Part shown: piece after piece, positions 17,799 through 27,715 of the stretch
Numbering within the stretch: the first letter of the stretch is position 1
Layout of the letters: the number at the start of each line of letters is the position of its first letter
Assembly (NCBI RefSeq): GCF_015143595.1
Contig: NZ_WYEU01000002.1
Location: 806,001-870,000, forward strand
Source: Sneathiella sp. P13V-1
GTDB lineage: Bacteria; Pseudomonadota; Alphaproteobacteria; Sneathiellales; Sneathiellaceae
DNA: 64,000 nt
Reading direction: 5' to 3'
Made by a program: the position numbers and the translations under genes
The notes under the pieces: generated by a model
The model's input: the letters and a program-made list of their open reading frames with translations, nothing else
What the model was told of the DNA's origin: nothing
Databases searched by the model: none

Positions 17799-18263
17799 CT
17801 ACTTAGTAATTTTAAATTGGAAGCAATTGTATTTCTTAGATCTCACATGAACTTCTTTGGCATTCATATTTTCAAAAACATTTAGGGCAAACTCTTCGAT
17901 ACCCATTGCTGACACTATGTCGCCGCTTCCATAAATGATCCGCTCCTCGGCATCATAACCGCGTATCAAGTATGCATTATCCCCATATGCAATTTTGGGA
18001 AATTCATTTTCTTTGTGTCGCTCACATTCTTTTTCACACAGAAAGACCGGACCTGTTTCAGAGTAAGCATGAGTTCCAGAAAATGGTTTATAGGCGAATA
18101 CAAGAATGCCCGCACCCTCTGGTATTTCTTCAAGACAATGGCGACACGGATTTCCTTGCCCGTCAGAAATAACTCTGTCTGGAGGATTCCCGTAGGCATC
18201 AATGCCGCCACGCTGGATAGATCTGGCATGATTTGTCGGGATAGCACAGTAACTTAGTTTCAT
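17799..18263 (-). CDS. DUF1203 domain protein
   Basis: A 154-residue protein matching DUF1203: an N-terminal segment with an Arg/Gly-rich turn, NPCRHC (Cys40, Cys43), YKPFSGTHAYSETGPVF, and CEKECERH (Cys76, Cys80), then YLIRGYD and a late beta-rich tail. The two cysteine pairs could hold zinc, but no function is established for the family. ATG 18263 is set by GGAGAG just upstream; a TTG at 18275 lies inside that site. It is monocistronic. Confidence 0.75.
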   Translation of the reverse strand: MKLSYCAIPTNHARSIQRGGIDAYGNPPDRVISDGQGNPCRHCLEEIPEGAGILVFAYKPFSGTHAYSETGPVFLCEKECERHKENEFPKIAYGDNAYLIRGYDAEERIIYGSGDIVSAMGIEEFALNVFENMNAKEVHVRSKKYNCFQFKITK

Positions 18264-18400
18264 TTTTCTCTCCAATAGGACTTATCGGAAGAAAAATTAG
18301 TCGCACCTACATCATAAGCCGACCCGTTTCTTGCTATTTTATTGAGCCTACTGAATTTGAAACATTAGGTGGCTGGGACACGTAACCTATAGATCCAAAA

Positions 18401-19903
18401 TCACTGTTTATTTTCAAGTTCTGCAAAGATCTTTTGCGCCGTTGGTGTCATGGCAAGGCCGCCTTTACCGGTGCAGCGAAGCTCGCATGGGATGGCGAGG
18501 CCGACTTTATGCATGGCGACGATCACCTCGTCCAAAGGAATAAGTGCATCAAAGCCCGCCAATATCATATTAGCTGCGGAAAGCGCATTTCCTGCCATCA
18601 ACACATTTTTCCCAAGGCATGGTGCCTCAACCCGATTGGCAACCGGATCGCACACAAGACCAAATGTGTTCTGTAACGCAAAGGACGCCGCAGAAACGCA
18701 TTGATCAACGGTTCCATCAAACAGCGTTACCAAGGCCGCGGCCGCCATGCCGGACCCCGACCCTGTTTCTGCCTGACAGCCCCCGAGTTCTGCCGAAAAA
18801 GTGGCCATATGGGCAATGAAAACACCTATAAGACCAGCCGATAGCATCGCTTTGACTTTTAAGTCTTCATCAAGCCCCAAGGCATTGGCAACACCAAGGC
18901 AGGTGCCGGGTAAGGTTCCACATGATCCCGCTGTTGGTGCGGCGACAATAACCCCCATGGAACTTTTCACATCCATCAATGCAGTGACGGCCAAGATGAC
19001 ATCGTCTTGCAGGCCAAGGTTCATGCCCTTGTTTGCGCCCATACGTTCCTTGTAAAGCGGAGCTTGCGCGCCATACATACGGTCTTCGTATTCAGTGCCT
19101 TTAATCCCTAATCGGATGGAGTTTTCCAGAATGCGGACAATCGCCCGCATTTTTTCAAACACTTCGTCTTCGGAAATGTTGCCGCGGGCGCTTTCGTATT
19201 TAACGGCCAGTTCCCAAAAACTCAGGTCCCTGCCTTTATTATAATCCAGCATTTCTTCACTGGTCGTAAATGGAACGGAAAGGTCTTTGCGCGCTCCGAC
19301 AGGGAGAACCGGCTTCATTTCCTTGGAAGAAACACCTTCCGGTAAGGATATCGGTTTTTGTGATTTAATCTGGAAAGCGCCATCACGCTTAATGATGTAA
19401 TCAGCGTCTACGCCTTCAACAACGTTTTCGTCATCTGAGAAGACAAGCGTTTCGTGATAGTCGCCAAACATGGAAACTTTTACACCATTAATTTCGGTGA
19501 TTTCCATCATGCCGCCGCCGATAGAAATGGCATAAAGTGTCATTTCCTCATTGTCGTTGGCGACCGTCAAACGGTAGGTGTTTTCATGGGTTGCACCGTA
19601 ATCCAGTATCCGGATTTCAACTTCAGTACCGCTCTCTTCAAGATGGGTGCGGGCCTCTGTCATCCGTGGATCGGTTACATCCCACCCCATCAAACCTGTA
19701 AACAACCCCATGTCAGAGCCCTGACTTTCATGGGTCGGTCCTAATGAAGTGTTGGGGTCATAATCCACAACGACTTTCTTGATATTTCCATTCATATAGT
19801 CCCGCGCAAGTGCACCAATACGGTGCGCCGCGGCCACATGGGAACTGCTTGCCCCGCGCATCACCGGGCCGATGGCATCATTGAAAATGGATGGGTAATT
19901 CAT
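18401..19903 (-). CDS. L-serine ammonia-lyase, iron-sulfur type (alpha and beta parts fused)
   Basis: A 500-residue single-chain serine dehydratase. The N-terminal beta part has GPVMRGASSSHVAAAHRI and a SLGPTHESQGSD stretch; the alpha part has PTAGSCGTLPGT, GGCQAETGSGSGMAAAA, FGLVCDPVANRVEAPC and CELRCTGKGGLAM. Cys376, Cys418 and Cys429 are the likely ligands of the [4Fe-4S] cluster that activates the substrate hydroxyl; the reaction is serine to pyruvate and ammonia. It is the last gene of the hydroxyproline-type operon, 3 bases after the preceding gene. In that setting it may act on serine or on another hydroxy-amino acid. Confidence 0.85.
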   Translation of the reverse strand: MNYPSIFNDAIGPVMRGASSSHVAAAHRIGALARDYMNGNIKKVVVDYDPNTSLGPTHESQGSDMGLFTGLMGWDVTDPRMTEARTHLEESGTEVEIRILDYGATHENTYRLTVANDNEEMTLYAISIGGGMMEITEINGVKVSMFGDYHETLVFSDDENVVEGVDADYIIKRDGAFQIKSQKPISLPEGVSSKEMKPVLPVGARKDLSVPFTTSEEMLDYNKGRDLSFWELAVKYESARGNISEDEVFEKMRAIVRILENSIRLGIKGTEYEDRMYGAQAPLYKERMGANKGMNLGLQDDVILAVTALMDVKSSMGVIVAAPTAGSCGTLPGTCLGVANALGLDEDLKVKAMLSAGLIGVFIAHMATFSAELGGCQAETGSGSGMAAAALVTLFDGTVDQCVSAASFALQNTFGLVCDPVANRVEAPCLGKNVLMAGNALSAANMILAGFDALIPLDEVIVAMHKVGLAIPCELRCTGKGGLAMTPTAQKIFAELENKQ

Positions 19904-19906
19904 GAG

Positions 19907-20941
19907 TTATCCCTTCAACATGGGCCAAGTATCGCCAATACGGTAGCCTTCTGGCCACGGATCTGTTGGATCCAGCATATGTTGATAAGTGCCGGTAATC
20001 CATGCCTGACCGGAAAGCTCTGGAATAATGGCTTTCTTATCGCCAAGAGTTGTCTCGGATATAATACGTCCATCAAACCGGGAGTTAATCACTGATCGTT
20101 GGATATAATTTTCACCAACCTGCATTATTCCGCGGGCGTGCAAAACAGCCATTCGGGCGGAAACCGCCGTTCCTGTTGGGGATCGGTCCAATTTGCCCGG
20201 CTGAATAACAACTGTGTTTTTGACAGATTTAACGCCCTCTTCTTCCGTCATTGGGGCATGGATCTGACAGAAGGAAATATGCTGCCAATCGGAATTAGTT
20301 GGATGGCTGAACCCAAGCTGCTCATTGGCGGCATTGGTGATTTTAATGCCAACCTCCGCCAAATCACGGGCTTCATCCGGTGTAATGTCAAACCCAAGTG
20401 CTTTGGCATCCGCCATGACAAAGCTATCGCCGCCAAAGGCGGTATCCACGGTAAGTGTCCCTACCCCGGCAACTTCTAATGTGGCGTCCAGTTTATCGGC
20501 AAAGGACGGAACATTTTGTACATACACCTTGGTGACCTTGCCGTCCTTGCAGTCGGCACGCACTTCAACCAAACCGCCCGGGGCTTCCAAAGTCATATGG
20601 GTCACCGGCTCCTGCATCGGTATAATCCCGCTTTCCAGAAGAACCGTGCTCACACAAATGGAATTTGATCCGGACATGGGCGGCGTGTCTTCGGGCTCCA
20701 TAATGATCCAACCCATTTGCGCCTTCGGGTTTTTGGGCGGCACCAATAAGTTTACATGGCGAAACACACCACCACGGGGCTCGTTTAGCACAAAGTTACG
20801 AAGCGTTTCGTCTTTTGCAATAAAGCGGGATTGTTCCCAGATAGTCTCACCCGGCGGCGGGGCAACGCCACCAACTATAACATCGCCAACTTCACCTTCG
20901 GCGTGACAGCCAATGATATGGATGGATTTACTGGAACGCAT
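19907..20941 (-). CDS. Proline racemase family protein, Ser/Thr variant (trans-3-hydroxyproline dehydratase-like)
   Basis: A 344-residue proline-racemase-fold enzyme. In this fold two residues, one on each side of C-alpha, act as acid/base. Here the first region reads [11 protein letters not shown], putting Ser90 where epimerases have Cys, and the second reads [12 protein letters not shown], putting Thr256 where they have Cys. Loss of the second Cys to Thr is known in trans-3-hydroxy-L-proline dehydratases, so dehydration is more likely than racemisation; the Ser at the first site is less usual. Its ATG overlaps the stop of the Cys/Cys epimerase by one base (TAATG). Confidence 0.75.
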   Translation of the reverse strand: MRSSKSIHIIGCHAEGEVGDVIVGGVAPPPGETIWEQSRFIAKDETLRNFVLNEPRGGVFRHVNLLVPPKNPKAQMGWIIMEPEDTPPMSGSNSICVSTVLLESGIIPMQEPVTHMTLEAPGGLVEVRADCKDGKVTKVYVQNVPSFADKLDATLEVAGVGTLTVDTAFGGDSFVMADAKALGFDITPDEARDLAEVGIKITNAANEQLGFSHPTNSDWQHISFCQIHAPMTEEEGVKSVKNTVVIQPGKLDRSPTGTAVSARMAVLHARGIMQVGENYIQRSVINSRFDGRIISETTLGDKKAIIPELSGQAWITGTYQHMLDPTDPWPEGYRIGDTWPMLKG

Positions 20942-21942
20942 TACTTCACCACAAACCCGTGTGCATACGGATCCCTGTCATCAATATAAATTGTATTGGT
21001 TCCTGTCTGGCGCGCCCAACCTGCCACGGATGGAATAATTGCTGATTTTCCAGCAACTTCCGTCACATCTTCAACACGTCCTTTGAACATGGAGCCGATG
21101 ATGCTTTCATGATGAAACTCATCCCCTTTATTCAATTTTCCAAGGGCTGCCCATTGCGCCATCCGGCTGGACGTTCCTGTTCCGCAAGGAGATCGATCAA
21201 TAGCCTTGTCTCCATAAAAAACAGCATTACGGGCATGTGCACCGTCAACTGTCGGCTCCCCAGTCCATAGGATATGACTAAGGCCATTGATTTCTGGATG
21301 TTCAGGGTGAACAAAGTCGTATTTGTCGTTTAATGCCTGGCGTAGCAGCGGGCTGTATTTCACTAATTCCGTTGCAGAATAATCTGCCATGTCACGGAAA
21401 TTATCCTGTGGATCAACGATGGCGTAGAAATTACCGCCATACGCCACGTCTACGGTAATTTCACCCAGATCTTCAATTTCCGCTGTAAGCCCTTGTTTGT
21501 AAAGGAAGGCTGGCACATTGGTAAGCCGCACTTCTTCCACATACTCACCTTCTTGACGATATTCGACAACAACGCGTCCAGCAGGCGTATCAAGGTTTAG
21601 AACTCCTGGGGTTTTGGGTGTCACAAGACCGTTTTCAATGGCCATGGTCACGGTTCCGATGGTCCCATGACCGCACATAGGCAAACATCCAGATGTTTCG
21701 ATATACAGAACACCCACATCGCAATCGTCACGGGTTGGCGGATACAAGATCGATCCTGACATCATGTCGTGACCACGGGGTTCGAACATCAAGCCGGTTC
21801 GGATCCAGTCATATTCCGCCAGAAAATGTGCCCGCTTTTCCAGCATGGTATTGCCTTTAAGTTCCGGTCCGCCGCCAGCGACCAAGCGCACCGGGTTACC
21901 GCATGTATGACCATCAAGACAGAAAAAGGTGTGTCGTGCCAT
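20941..21942 (-). CDS. 4-hydroxyproline 2-epimerase
   Basis: A 333-residue member of the proline racemase family with both catalytic cysteines: Cys90 in [10 protein letters not shown] and Cys253 in [12 protein letters not shown], plus the substrate Asp249. It should interconvert trans-4-hydroxy-L-proline and cis-4-hydroxy-D-proline. Operon neighbours (D-amino-acid dehydrogenase, HpcD-like lyase, semialdehyde dehydrogenase) supply the remaining steps and favour hydroxyproline over proline. The ribosome site is weak. The gene is known as hypE or lhpA in other organisms. Confidence 0.85.
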   Translation of the reverse strand: MARHTFFCLDGHTCGNPVRLVAGGGPELKGNTMLEKRAHFLAEYDWIRTGLMFEPRGHDMMSGSILYPPTRDDCDVGVLYIETSGCLPMCGHGTIGTVTMAIENGLVTPKTPGVLNLDTPAGRVVVEYRQEGEYVEEVRLTNVPAFLYKQGLTAEIEDLGEITVDVAYGGNFYAIVDPQDNFRDMADYSATELVKYSPLLRQALNDKYDFVHPEHPEINGLSHILWTGEPTVDGAHARNAVFYGDKAIDRSPCGTGTSSRMAQWAALGKLNKGDEFHHESIIGSMFKGRVEDVTEVAGKSAIIPSVAGWARQTGTNTIYIDDRDPYAHGFVVK

Positions 21943-21951
21943 TAGTTGTAC

Positions 21952-23193
21952 TCACTTAAAACGAGCTGCGCTCAACGCTTTCATATTGATATCTTTAGGT
22001 GTTTTGCCCTGGATCAGCTGGCTTACCATTTCGCCCATCGCAGTGGATTGGGTTAATCCCAGATGGCCGTTTCCGAAGGCATAAATGATGTTATCAGAGG
22101 CGGAAGAATATCCAATCACTGGCAGAGTATCCGGCAAGGACGGACGACGTCCCATCCATTGCTCACCCCCTTCAGGATTTAGTTTTGGCAGCATTTCTGC
22201 AGCCTTGTTCAGCATATATTCTGACCGCTTGTAATTTGCGGGGCTATCCAATGAGGCAATTTCTGATGCGCCGCCAATTCGTACGCCATTAGCAAGAGGG
22301 GTCACCATAAATCCGTGATCACCGAACACCAAAGAATGCTCCAATTCAGGCCAAGCGGATTTTGGCAAGGTGGTGTTATATCCCCGCTCCCCGATCAATG
22401 GGATGTTATCGCCAAGATCATCGGCCAGTGTTTTAGACCAGGGACCGGCTGCGATAACGATTTTATCGGCGACTATTTCGCTGCCATCTGTCAGGTAAAC
22501 AACCTTGTCTGACACCTTTTTTACCTCTTTTTTCACCATTTTGACGCCTTTTTGCGTCAAATAGTCAAAAATGGCATGACAGAAGTCATTCGGGTTTGAA
22601 ACAGATTGCCAGGAACTCGCATAGATCCCTGCAACGAACTTATCAGACAATCCGGGCTGAAACTGATGGAGCGCGGTTTTATCGAAAGTCTGGTAAGGAA
22701 TGCCGTGTTCAGCCACATATTTCCAGTTTTCTACATCCGCATTAAAGGACGCTTCACTTTCATAAAGGCTGAGCGCGCCGTTTGTTCGAACCATGGATTG
22801 CAGTCCAGTCCGATCCAGCATTTTTGGATATGTTTCTGCGGCCAAATGCATCAAGGACGCCTGCACATTGATGCTGGTTTTATATTGTGACGCCCGCGTT
22901 GATTTCAGAAACTTAAAAAGCCACGGGGCAACCTTGAAGATATCCCGCGGAACCACAGAAAAGGGTCCCACAGGATCCAGAAACCACTTGATGGCTTTTT
23001 TGATAACTGAAGGGGAAGCCAGCGGCAAAATTTCCGGAAAGGCAAGTCCTGCTGCGTTGCCAAAACTGGCCCCAGCCGCAATGCCTTCCCTCTCAACCAT
23101 TGTTACCTGATGACCGTCTGCAATTAAACGTTCAGAGGTGTTGAGGCCAATAATTCCGCCGCCAATTACTACTACTTGATACGACTTCCCCAT
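21952..23193 (-). CDS. FAD-dependent D-amino-acid dehydrogenase (D-hydroxyproline dehydrogenase-like)
   Basis: A 413-residue DAO/DadA-family flavoprotein. VVIGGGIIGLNTSERL is the FAD-binding Rossmann motif, AAGASFGNAAGLAFP the family turn, and PWSKTLADDLGDNIPLIGER and YAFGNGHLGLTQS are the late FAD/substrate elements. By context it oxidises cis-4-hydroxy-D-proline to pyrroline-4-hydroxy-2-carboxylate and passes electrons to the respiratory chain. It is a single-subunit form, unlike the multi-subunit enzyme of some pseudomonads. AAGGAA precedes the start. Confidence 0.85.
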   Translation of the reverse strand: MGKSYQVVVIGGGIIGLNTSERLIADGHQVTMVEREGIAAGASFGNAAGLAFPEILPLASPSVIKKAIKWFLDPVGPFSVVPRDIFKVAPWLFKFLKSTRASQYKTSINVQASLMHLAAETYPKMLDRTGLQSMVRTNGALSLYESEASFNADVENWKYVAEHGIPYQTFDKTALHQFQPGLSDKFVAGIYASSWQSVSNPNDFCHAIFDYLTQKGVKMVKKEVKKVSDKVVYLTDGSEIVADKIVIAAGPWSKTLADDLGDNIPLIGERGYNTTLPKSAWPELEHSLVFGDHGFMVTPLANGVRIGGASEIASLDSPANYKRSEYMLNKAAEMLPKLNPEGGEQWMGRRPSLPDTLPVIGYSSASDNIIYAFGNGHLGLTQSTAMGEMVSQLIQGKTPKDINMKALSAARFK

Positions 23194-23205
23194 CTATTTC
23201 TTTCC

Positions 23206-24636
23206 TTAAGGCAATGTGTAAGAAGTTTTTACAACTGAATAGAATTCAGCGGCGTAACGACCCTGTTCACGAGAACCGTAGGAAGAGCCTTTCGTGCCGC
23301 CAAATGGAACATGATAATCCACACCCGCAGTAGGAAGATTTACCATAACCATACCCGCTTTGGAATTGGCTTTAAAATCAGAAGCATACTTCAAAGACGT
23401 TGTGCAGATACCGGCGGACAGACCAAATTCTGTTTCATTGGCCAGACGCAATGCATCCGCATAGTCTTTTGCTTTGATAACAGTGGCAACCGGACCAAAC
23501 ACCTCTTCTGTGTTGATGCGCATGTCGTTTGTTGTATCAACAAACAATGCTGGTGCCATGAAGTGACCGTTACCGTCAAGTTTCTCACCACCGCAGGCAA
23601 GCTTTGCACCTTCCGCCTTGGCGATATCTACATATTCAAGATCTTTAACCAGCTGACGTTCGTCAACAACAGGACCAATTTGTGTAGAACTGTCGCGTGC
23701 ATCCCCTACTTTCAATTCGGAGACCGCCTTTGTCATAGCCGCAACGAAGTCATCATAAATGCCTTCTGTCACGATAAGGCGGCTGGATGCCGTGCAGCGC
23801 TGACCCGTTGAGAAAAAGGCACCGTTCAAACAAGCGCCAACCGCAACGTCCAGATCAGCATCGTCCAGAACCACCATCGGGTTCTTGCCCCCCATTTCCA
23901 GCTGCACCTTCTTAAGGTTTCTTGCGCAGACTTCGGCAACAGTTTTGCCTGTCGATACGGATCCAGTAAATGAAATCGCATTGACTTTTGGATGATCAAT
24001 CATCACAGGACCAATTTCAGATCCGCGACCATTTACAAGATTGAAAACACCATCTGGAAGGCCTGCGCGTTTCAAAATATCCGCAATTGCCCAAGCACAA
24101 CCAGGTACAAGTTCAGCGGCTTTCAGAACAACAGAGTTACCAAAAGCCAACGCGGGCGCCACTTTCCATGCTGGAATGGCAATCGGGAAGTTCCATGGCG
24201 TAATCATACCGACAACACCAACAGGTTCACGGCGGATTTCAACGCCAACACCCGGGCGAACGGAATCCATGCTTTCGCCCTGAATACGAAGGGCTTCACC
24301 TGCGAAGAATTTGAAAATCTGACCGGCACGCGCAACTTCACCAATACCTTCTGGCAGAGTTTTACCTTCTTCACGTGCGAGAAGATCACCAAGTTCTTCT
24401 TTACGGGCAAGGATTTCAGTACCGGCCGCATCAAGTATATCGAAACGCTGCTGCGGGTTTGATTTACCCCAGCTTACTTGTGCTGCGACCGCCGCTTCAA
24501 TGGCGGCTTCCATTTCTGCAGGTGTAGCACTTGCGGCCATACCAACAGTGTCATTCGTATCAGATGGGTTGATGTTGGGAACGCTGCGCGTTCCCATTGT
24601 CCATTCCCCACCGATCAGGTTTGGAAATTCAGTCAT
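23206..24636 (-). CDS. Aldehyde dehydrogenase, likely 2-oxoglutarate semialdehyde dehydrogenase
   Basis: A 476-residue NAD(P)-dependent aldehyde dehydrogenase. It shows the cofactor region TPWNFPIAIPAWKVAPALA, SFTGSVSTGKTVAEV, the catalytic Glu in VQLEMGGKNP, catalytic Cys in FFSTGQRCTASSRL and EVFGPVATV. In hydroxyproline clusters this family oxidises 2-oxoglutarate semialdehyde to 2-oxoglutarate, which enters the TCA cycle. AGAGG upstream favours ATG 24636, with ATG 24639 also possible; a start at 24684 would overlap the upstream gene. Confidence 0.85.
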   Translation of the reverse strand: MTEFPNLIGGEWTMGTRSVPNINPSDTNDTVGMAASATPAEMEAAIEAAVAAQVSWGKSNPQQRFDILDAAGTEILARKEELGDLLAREEGKTLPEGIGEVARAGQIFKFFAGEALRIQGESMDSVRPGVGVEIRREPVGVVGMITPWNFPIAIPAWKVAPALAFGNSVVLKAAELVPGCAWAIADILKRAGLPDGVFNLVNGRGSEIGPVMIDHPKVNAISFTGSVSTGKTVAEVCARNLKKVQLEMGGKNPMVVLDDADLDVAVGACLNGAFFSTGQRCTASSRLIVTEGIYDDFVAAMTKAVSELKVGDARDSSTQIGPVVDERQLVKDLEYVDIAKAEGAKLACGGEKLDGNGHFMAPALFVDTTNDMRINTEEVFGPVATVIKAKDYADALRLANETEFGLSAGICTTSLKYASDFKANSKAGMVMVNLPTAGVDYHVPFGGTKGSSYGSREQGRYAAEFYSVVKTSYTLP

Positions 24637-24646
24637 CATCTGCCTC

Positions 24647-25546
24647 TTAGAGTGCGTATTTGGAAAGGTCAGGACGGCACGCAATCTGATCTTTAACGAT
24701 CTTTTCTACTTTCGCGCGGTGTTCACCTGCCAGGATCTGACGTGGTGCACGTACATATTCAGTAGAACCGATTGCAATGGCTTCTGCCAATTTGATCTGC
24801 TGAACAAGGAATGTAGAAACATCAAGATCCAGAAGTGGACGCATCCAACGGTAAATTTCGCGGGCTTCTTCAATACGGCCGGCTTTTACCAGATCGTAGA
24901 TGCGCTGGTTTTCTTCAGGGAATGCAATGGAAACACCTGAAACCCAACCATCAGCACCCATTAGAAGTGCTTCAAGACCCAAGTTATCTACACCTGTCAG
25001 GATCTTGTAGCGATCGCCACATGTATTGACGATCTCAGTCAGGCGGCGGATGTCGTCTGAGCTTTCCTTAATCGCAACCATACGATCATCTTCAGCAAGC
25101 TCTACCATCATTTCTGGTGTCACATCAACACGGTAAGCAACACGGTTGGAGTAAATCATCACAGGAAGATCGCCTGCAGAAGAAATGGCTTTCAGGTTAG
25201 TGATCGTCTCATCACGGCTTGTGTGATAGATCGGGGATGGAACCACCATCAGGCCATCTGCGCCTGCTTTGCGGGCTTTGTCTGCCAAATCACATGCTTC
25301 ACGCGTGCCTGCTTCGTTTACAGTCAGAAGAACTGGCTTGCTGCCCGCAGCAGATTTGGCGATTTTCATCACTTCGATACGCTCATCTGGGCTCAGCATG
25401 GAACCTTCGCCCAAGGTACCACATACGATGATACCGGCATTACCTGCATCGATCTGCAAACCTACGCAGCGTTCTGTTTCTTTTGCATCGATTTCACCGT
25501 CAGCTGTAAACTTGGTTGTTACAGCAGGCATCATTCCATTCCACAT
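24647..25546 (-). CDS. DHDPS/NAL-family lyase, likely pyrroline-4-hydroxy-2-carboxylate deaminase (HpcD-like)
   Basis: A 299-residue class I aldolase of the DapA/NanA family. CGTLGEGSMLSPDERIEV carries the ligand loop, YSNRVAYRVD has the catalytic Tyr, and VAIKESSDDIRRL holds the Schiff-base Lys. A true DapA would belong to lysine synthesis, but here it lies between an ABC importer and the semialdehyde dehydrogenase, which fits HpcD (deamination of pyrroline-4-hydroxy-2-carboxylate to 2-oxoglutarate semialdehyde). AAGGA precedes ATG 25546. Confidence 0.82.
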   Translation of the reverse strand: MWNGMMPAVTTKFTADGEIDAKETERCVGLQIDAGNAGIIVCGTLGEGSMLSPDERIEVMKIAKSAAGSKPVLLTVNEAGTREACDLADKARKAGADGLMVVPSPIYHTSRDETITNLKAISSAGDLPVMIYSNRVAYRVDVTPEMMVELAEDDRMVAIKESSDDIRRLTEIVNTCGDRYKILTGVDNLGLEALLMGADGWVSGVSIAFPEENQRIYDLVKAGRIEEAREIYRWMRPLLDLDVSTFLVQQIKLAEAIAIGSTEYVRAPRQILAGEHRAKVEKIVKDQIACRPDLSKYAL

Positions 25547-25598
25547 GGTTACTTCCTTCTATTCAACGTAAATTCTTAATTTGGTTGTATGCTACTTC

Positions 25599-26321
25599 TT
25601 AACGAACGTTCGCCAAGAATTTTTTCGTATGTTCACTTTTAGGTTCGCCAAAAATCTGCTCTGGCGGACCAATTTCTTCCATAATCCCCTGATGGAAATA
25701 CGCCACACGATCAGATACATCGCGGGCAAATCCCATTTCATGAGTAACACAGATCATCGTCATGCCCTCCTCGGCCAGCATGCGCATGGTCTCCAGCACC
25801 TCACCCACCAATTCCGGGTCAAGTGCAGACGTCGCTTCATCGAACAGCATATAGTCTGGCTCCATCGCCAATGCACGTGCGATGGCAAGGCGTTGTTGCT
25901 GACCACCTGATAAAGCGGACGGGTAAACATCCAACTTGTCTGCAAGGCCCACATGGCGAAGTTGTTTTTCCGCCATTTCCATGGCCTGTGCCTTGGATTG
26001 TTTTTTTACAATCCGCGGTGACAAGGCCACATTTTCAATGGCTGTCAGGTGCGGGAAAGAATTCCATTGCTGAAACACCATCCCAAGATTTTGACGTAAC
26101 TTATTGATATCCGTTCCTTTTTCATGAACAGACACTCCATCAACAATCACTTCCCCTTCCTGAATGCTTTCAAGACCATTAATGCAATAAAGCAAGGTTG
26201 ACTTACCTGAACCGGAAGATCCGATGACGCTCAAAACTTCACCTTTGGCCACATTCAGATCAATTCCTTTGAGAACGTGCAGCTCTCCGAAATACTTATG
26301 GAGTCCCTTGATCTCAATCAT
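25599..26321 (-). CDS. Polar amino-acid ABC transporter, ATP-binding protein
   Basis: A 240-residue ABC ATPase of the GlnQ/HisP type: Walker [14 protein letters not shown]-loop in [13 protein letters not shown], signature [15 protein letters not shown], Walker [18 protein letters not shown] and the switch His in [14 protein letters not shown] 26321, with AGAGG upstream, overlaps the stop of the upstream permease by 4 bases. It powers uptake with the two permeases and the binding protein of this operon. Confidence 0.92.
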   Translation of the reverse strand: MIEIKGLHKYFGELHVLKGIDLNVAKGEVLSVIGSSGSGKSTLLYCINGLESIQEGEVIVDGVSVHEKGTDINKLRQNLGMVFQQWNSFPHLTAIENVALSPRIVKKQSKAQAMEMAEKQLRHVGLADKLDVYPSALSGGQQQRLAIARALAMEPDYMLFDEATSALDPELVGEVLETMRMLAEEGMTMICVTHEMGFARDVSDRVAYFHQGIMEEIGPPEQIFGEPKSEHTKKFLANVR

Positions 26322-26980
26322 GAGGCCCACCTCTCTTCCAATTTCTGTGAGTATTTTGACAGCGGGTATGACAGCAAGAAGTAGAATGCCCCCGCAGACG
26401 CTAGAATAATAAATGGCTCTTGTGTTCTGGTGATCAGGATCTGAGAAGCGCGCAATAGCTCCACATATCCAAGAACAGATACCAGTGCACTGTCTTTCAC
26501 CACGCTAAGGGCAACACCAACCCATGCCGGGAATACTGCTCTCAGTCCAATTGGCCACACCACATAACGCAGATCCTGCCAGTAGCTCATACCTAGTGAG
26601 CGGGCGGCACGGCGCATAGGCTCTCCGACTGCTTCGATACCTCCACGGGCTACCTGAGCCACCAGTGAGGCTGTATAAACGCTAAGAACAACTGCACCGG
26701 ATGCAAAAGGGTCTAAATTAAGGCCAATAATTGGGAAGAAGTTATAGAAGAGTACCAGCTGAATAATCAGCGGCACACTTCTAAACACGTCCAAGATTGA
26801 ACCGATGGTGGCCCCTGCCACAAATTTGGAGGCTGATAACGCCCAACCAAATACAATACCCAGCACAGTACCTGCGGATATAGATACCGCAGATATCAGC
26901 AAAGTACGCCCGGCGGCTTCACCCAGGAATAAAAGGTCTCGTGCCTGAAATTCACTAAAGAAGGCAACTGAATCACTCAT
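26318..26980 (-). CDS. Polar amino-acid ABC transporter, permease
   Basis: A 220-residue inner-membrane permease of the HisMQ/GlnP type with about five membrane segments. The coupling EAA-loop reads [20 protein letters not shown]. It pairs with the second permease at 26996-27661 as a heterodimer. AAAGGAAG precedes ATG 26980, and the gene lies 15 bases after its partner. Confidence 0.9.
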   Translation of the reverse strand: MSDSVAFFSEFQARDLLFLGEAAGRTLLISAVSISAGTVLGIVFGWALSASKFVAGATIGSILDVFRSVPLIIQLVLFYNFFPIIGLNLDPFASGAVVLSVYTASLVAQVARGGIEAVGEPMRRAARSLGMSYWQDLRYVVWPIGLRAVFPAWVGVALSVVKDSALVSVLGYVELLRASQILITRTQEPFIILASAGAFYFLLSYPLSKYSQKLEERWAS

Positions 26981-26995
26981 ATCTTCTTCCTTTCT

Positions 26996-27661
26996 TTAGT
27001 ATCTGAACAGACGGCGAGCCGCCAATTTTGAAACAAGTAAAACGATTTTCACGATCACGTAGTAGATTACGGCTGTCATCGCGAAATATTCGAAAATCCG
27101 ATATGTTTTAGAAGCAAAGAATTGTGTCTCACCAGAGAGTTCCCTAAAGCCAACCAGCATACCGAGGGAGCTCATCAACACCGCCCAAACCATCTGGTTT
27201 GTCATTGGGTGGTAAACGATCCTCAAAACCTGCGGAATGATAATTCTGATATAGGCTTGTGTTGCGGTCATCCCTAAAGAACGGGCCGCCCGTAACTGCG
27301 TGTCAGGAACTGCCTGAAAACCGCCACGAAAATTTTCCGCAAGATAGCCAGCGTTATTAAAGGATAATCCCATCAAAACAATCAGATAAGGGCTCAAATG
27401 CAAGCCAAAAGCCCCAAGACCAAAACCAAAAAAGAACAATTGAAAAAGAACCGGTGTGTTTCGGGCAAGTTCGACCCAAGTGGTTGCAAAAGCCCGAAGA
27501 GGTGCAGGACCCGACATCCGAGATATTGCCAGAAGCATCCCAACCACAATTCCGATAATCATGGAAAGCATCGCGACTTCCAATGTCAGAAGACCGGCCT
27601 CAAGGAGTTCCGGTAGTTTTCTGATAACAGGGCGCCAGTGAAAATTATAATCCACGATCAT
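26996..27661 (-). CDS. Polar amino-acid ABC transporter, permease
   Basis: A 221-residue HisMQ-type permease with an N-terminal helix then about four more membrane segments; the EAA loop reads [25 protein letters not shown] three bases ahead of ATG 27661 decides this start over an in-frame codon at 27676. It is the partner of the permease at 26318-26980. Confidence 0.9.
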   Translation of the reverse strand: MIVDYNFHWRPVIRKLPELLEAGLLTLEVAMLSMIIGIVVGMLLAISRMSGPAPLRAFATTWVELARNTPVLFQLFFFGFGLGAFGLHLSPYLIVLMGLSFNNAGYLAENFRGGFQAVPDTQLRAARSLGMTATQAYIRIIIPQVLRIVYHPMTNQMVWAVLMSSLGMLVGFRELSGETQFFASKTYRIFEYFAMTAVIYYVIVKIVLLVSKLAARRLFRY

Positions 27662-27715
27662 ATACCTCTCGTGCAAAGGGTCTCCCGCACGGCAATGCGG
27701 GAGACAAGTTGATCA

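Noticed and set aside
24647-25546. dapA of lysine biosynthesis
   Set aside because: The active-site Lys and Tyr fit the whole DHDPS/NAL family, and the gene lies inside the hydroxyproline-type operon, between an ABC importer and a semialdehyde dehydrogenase, where HpcD is expected.
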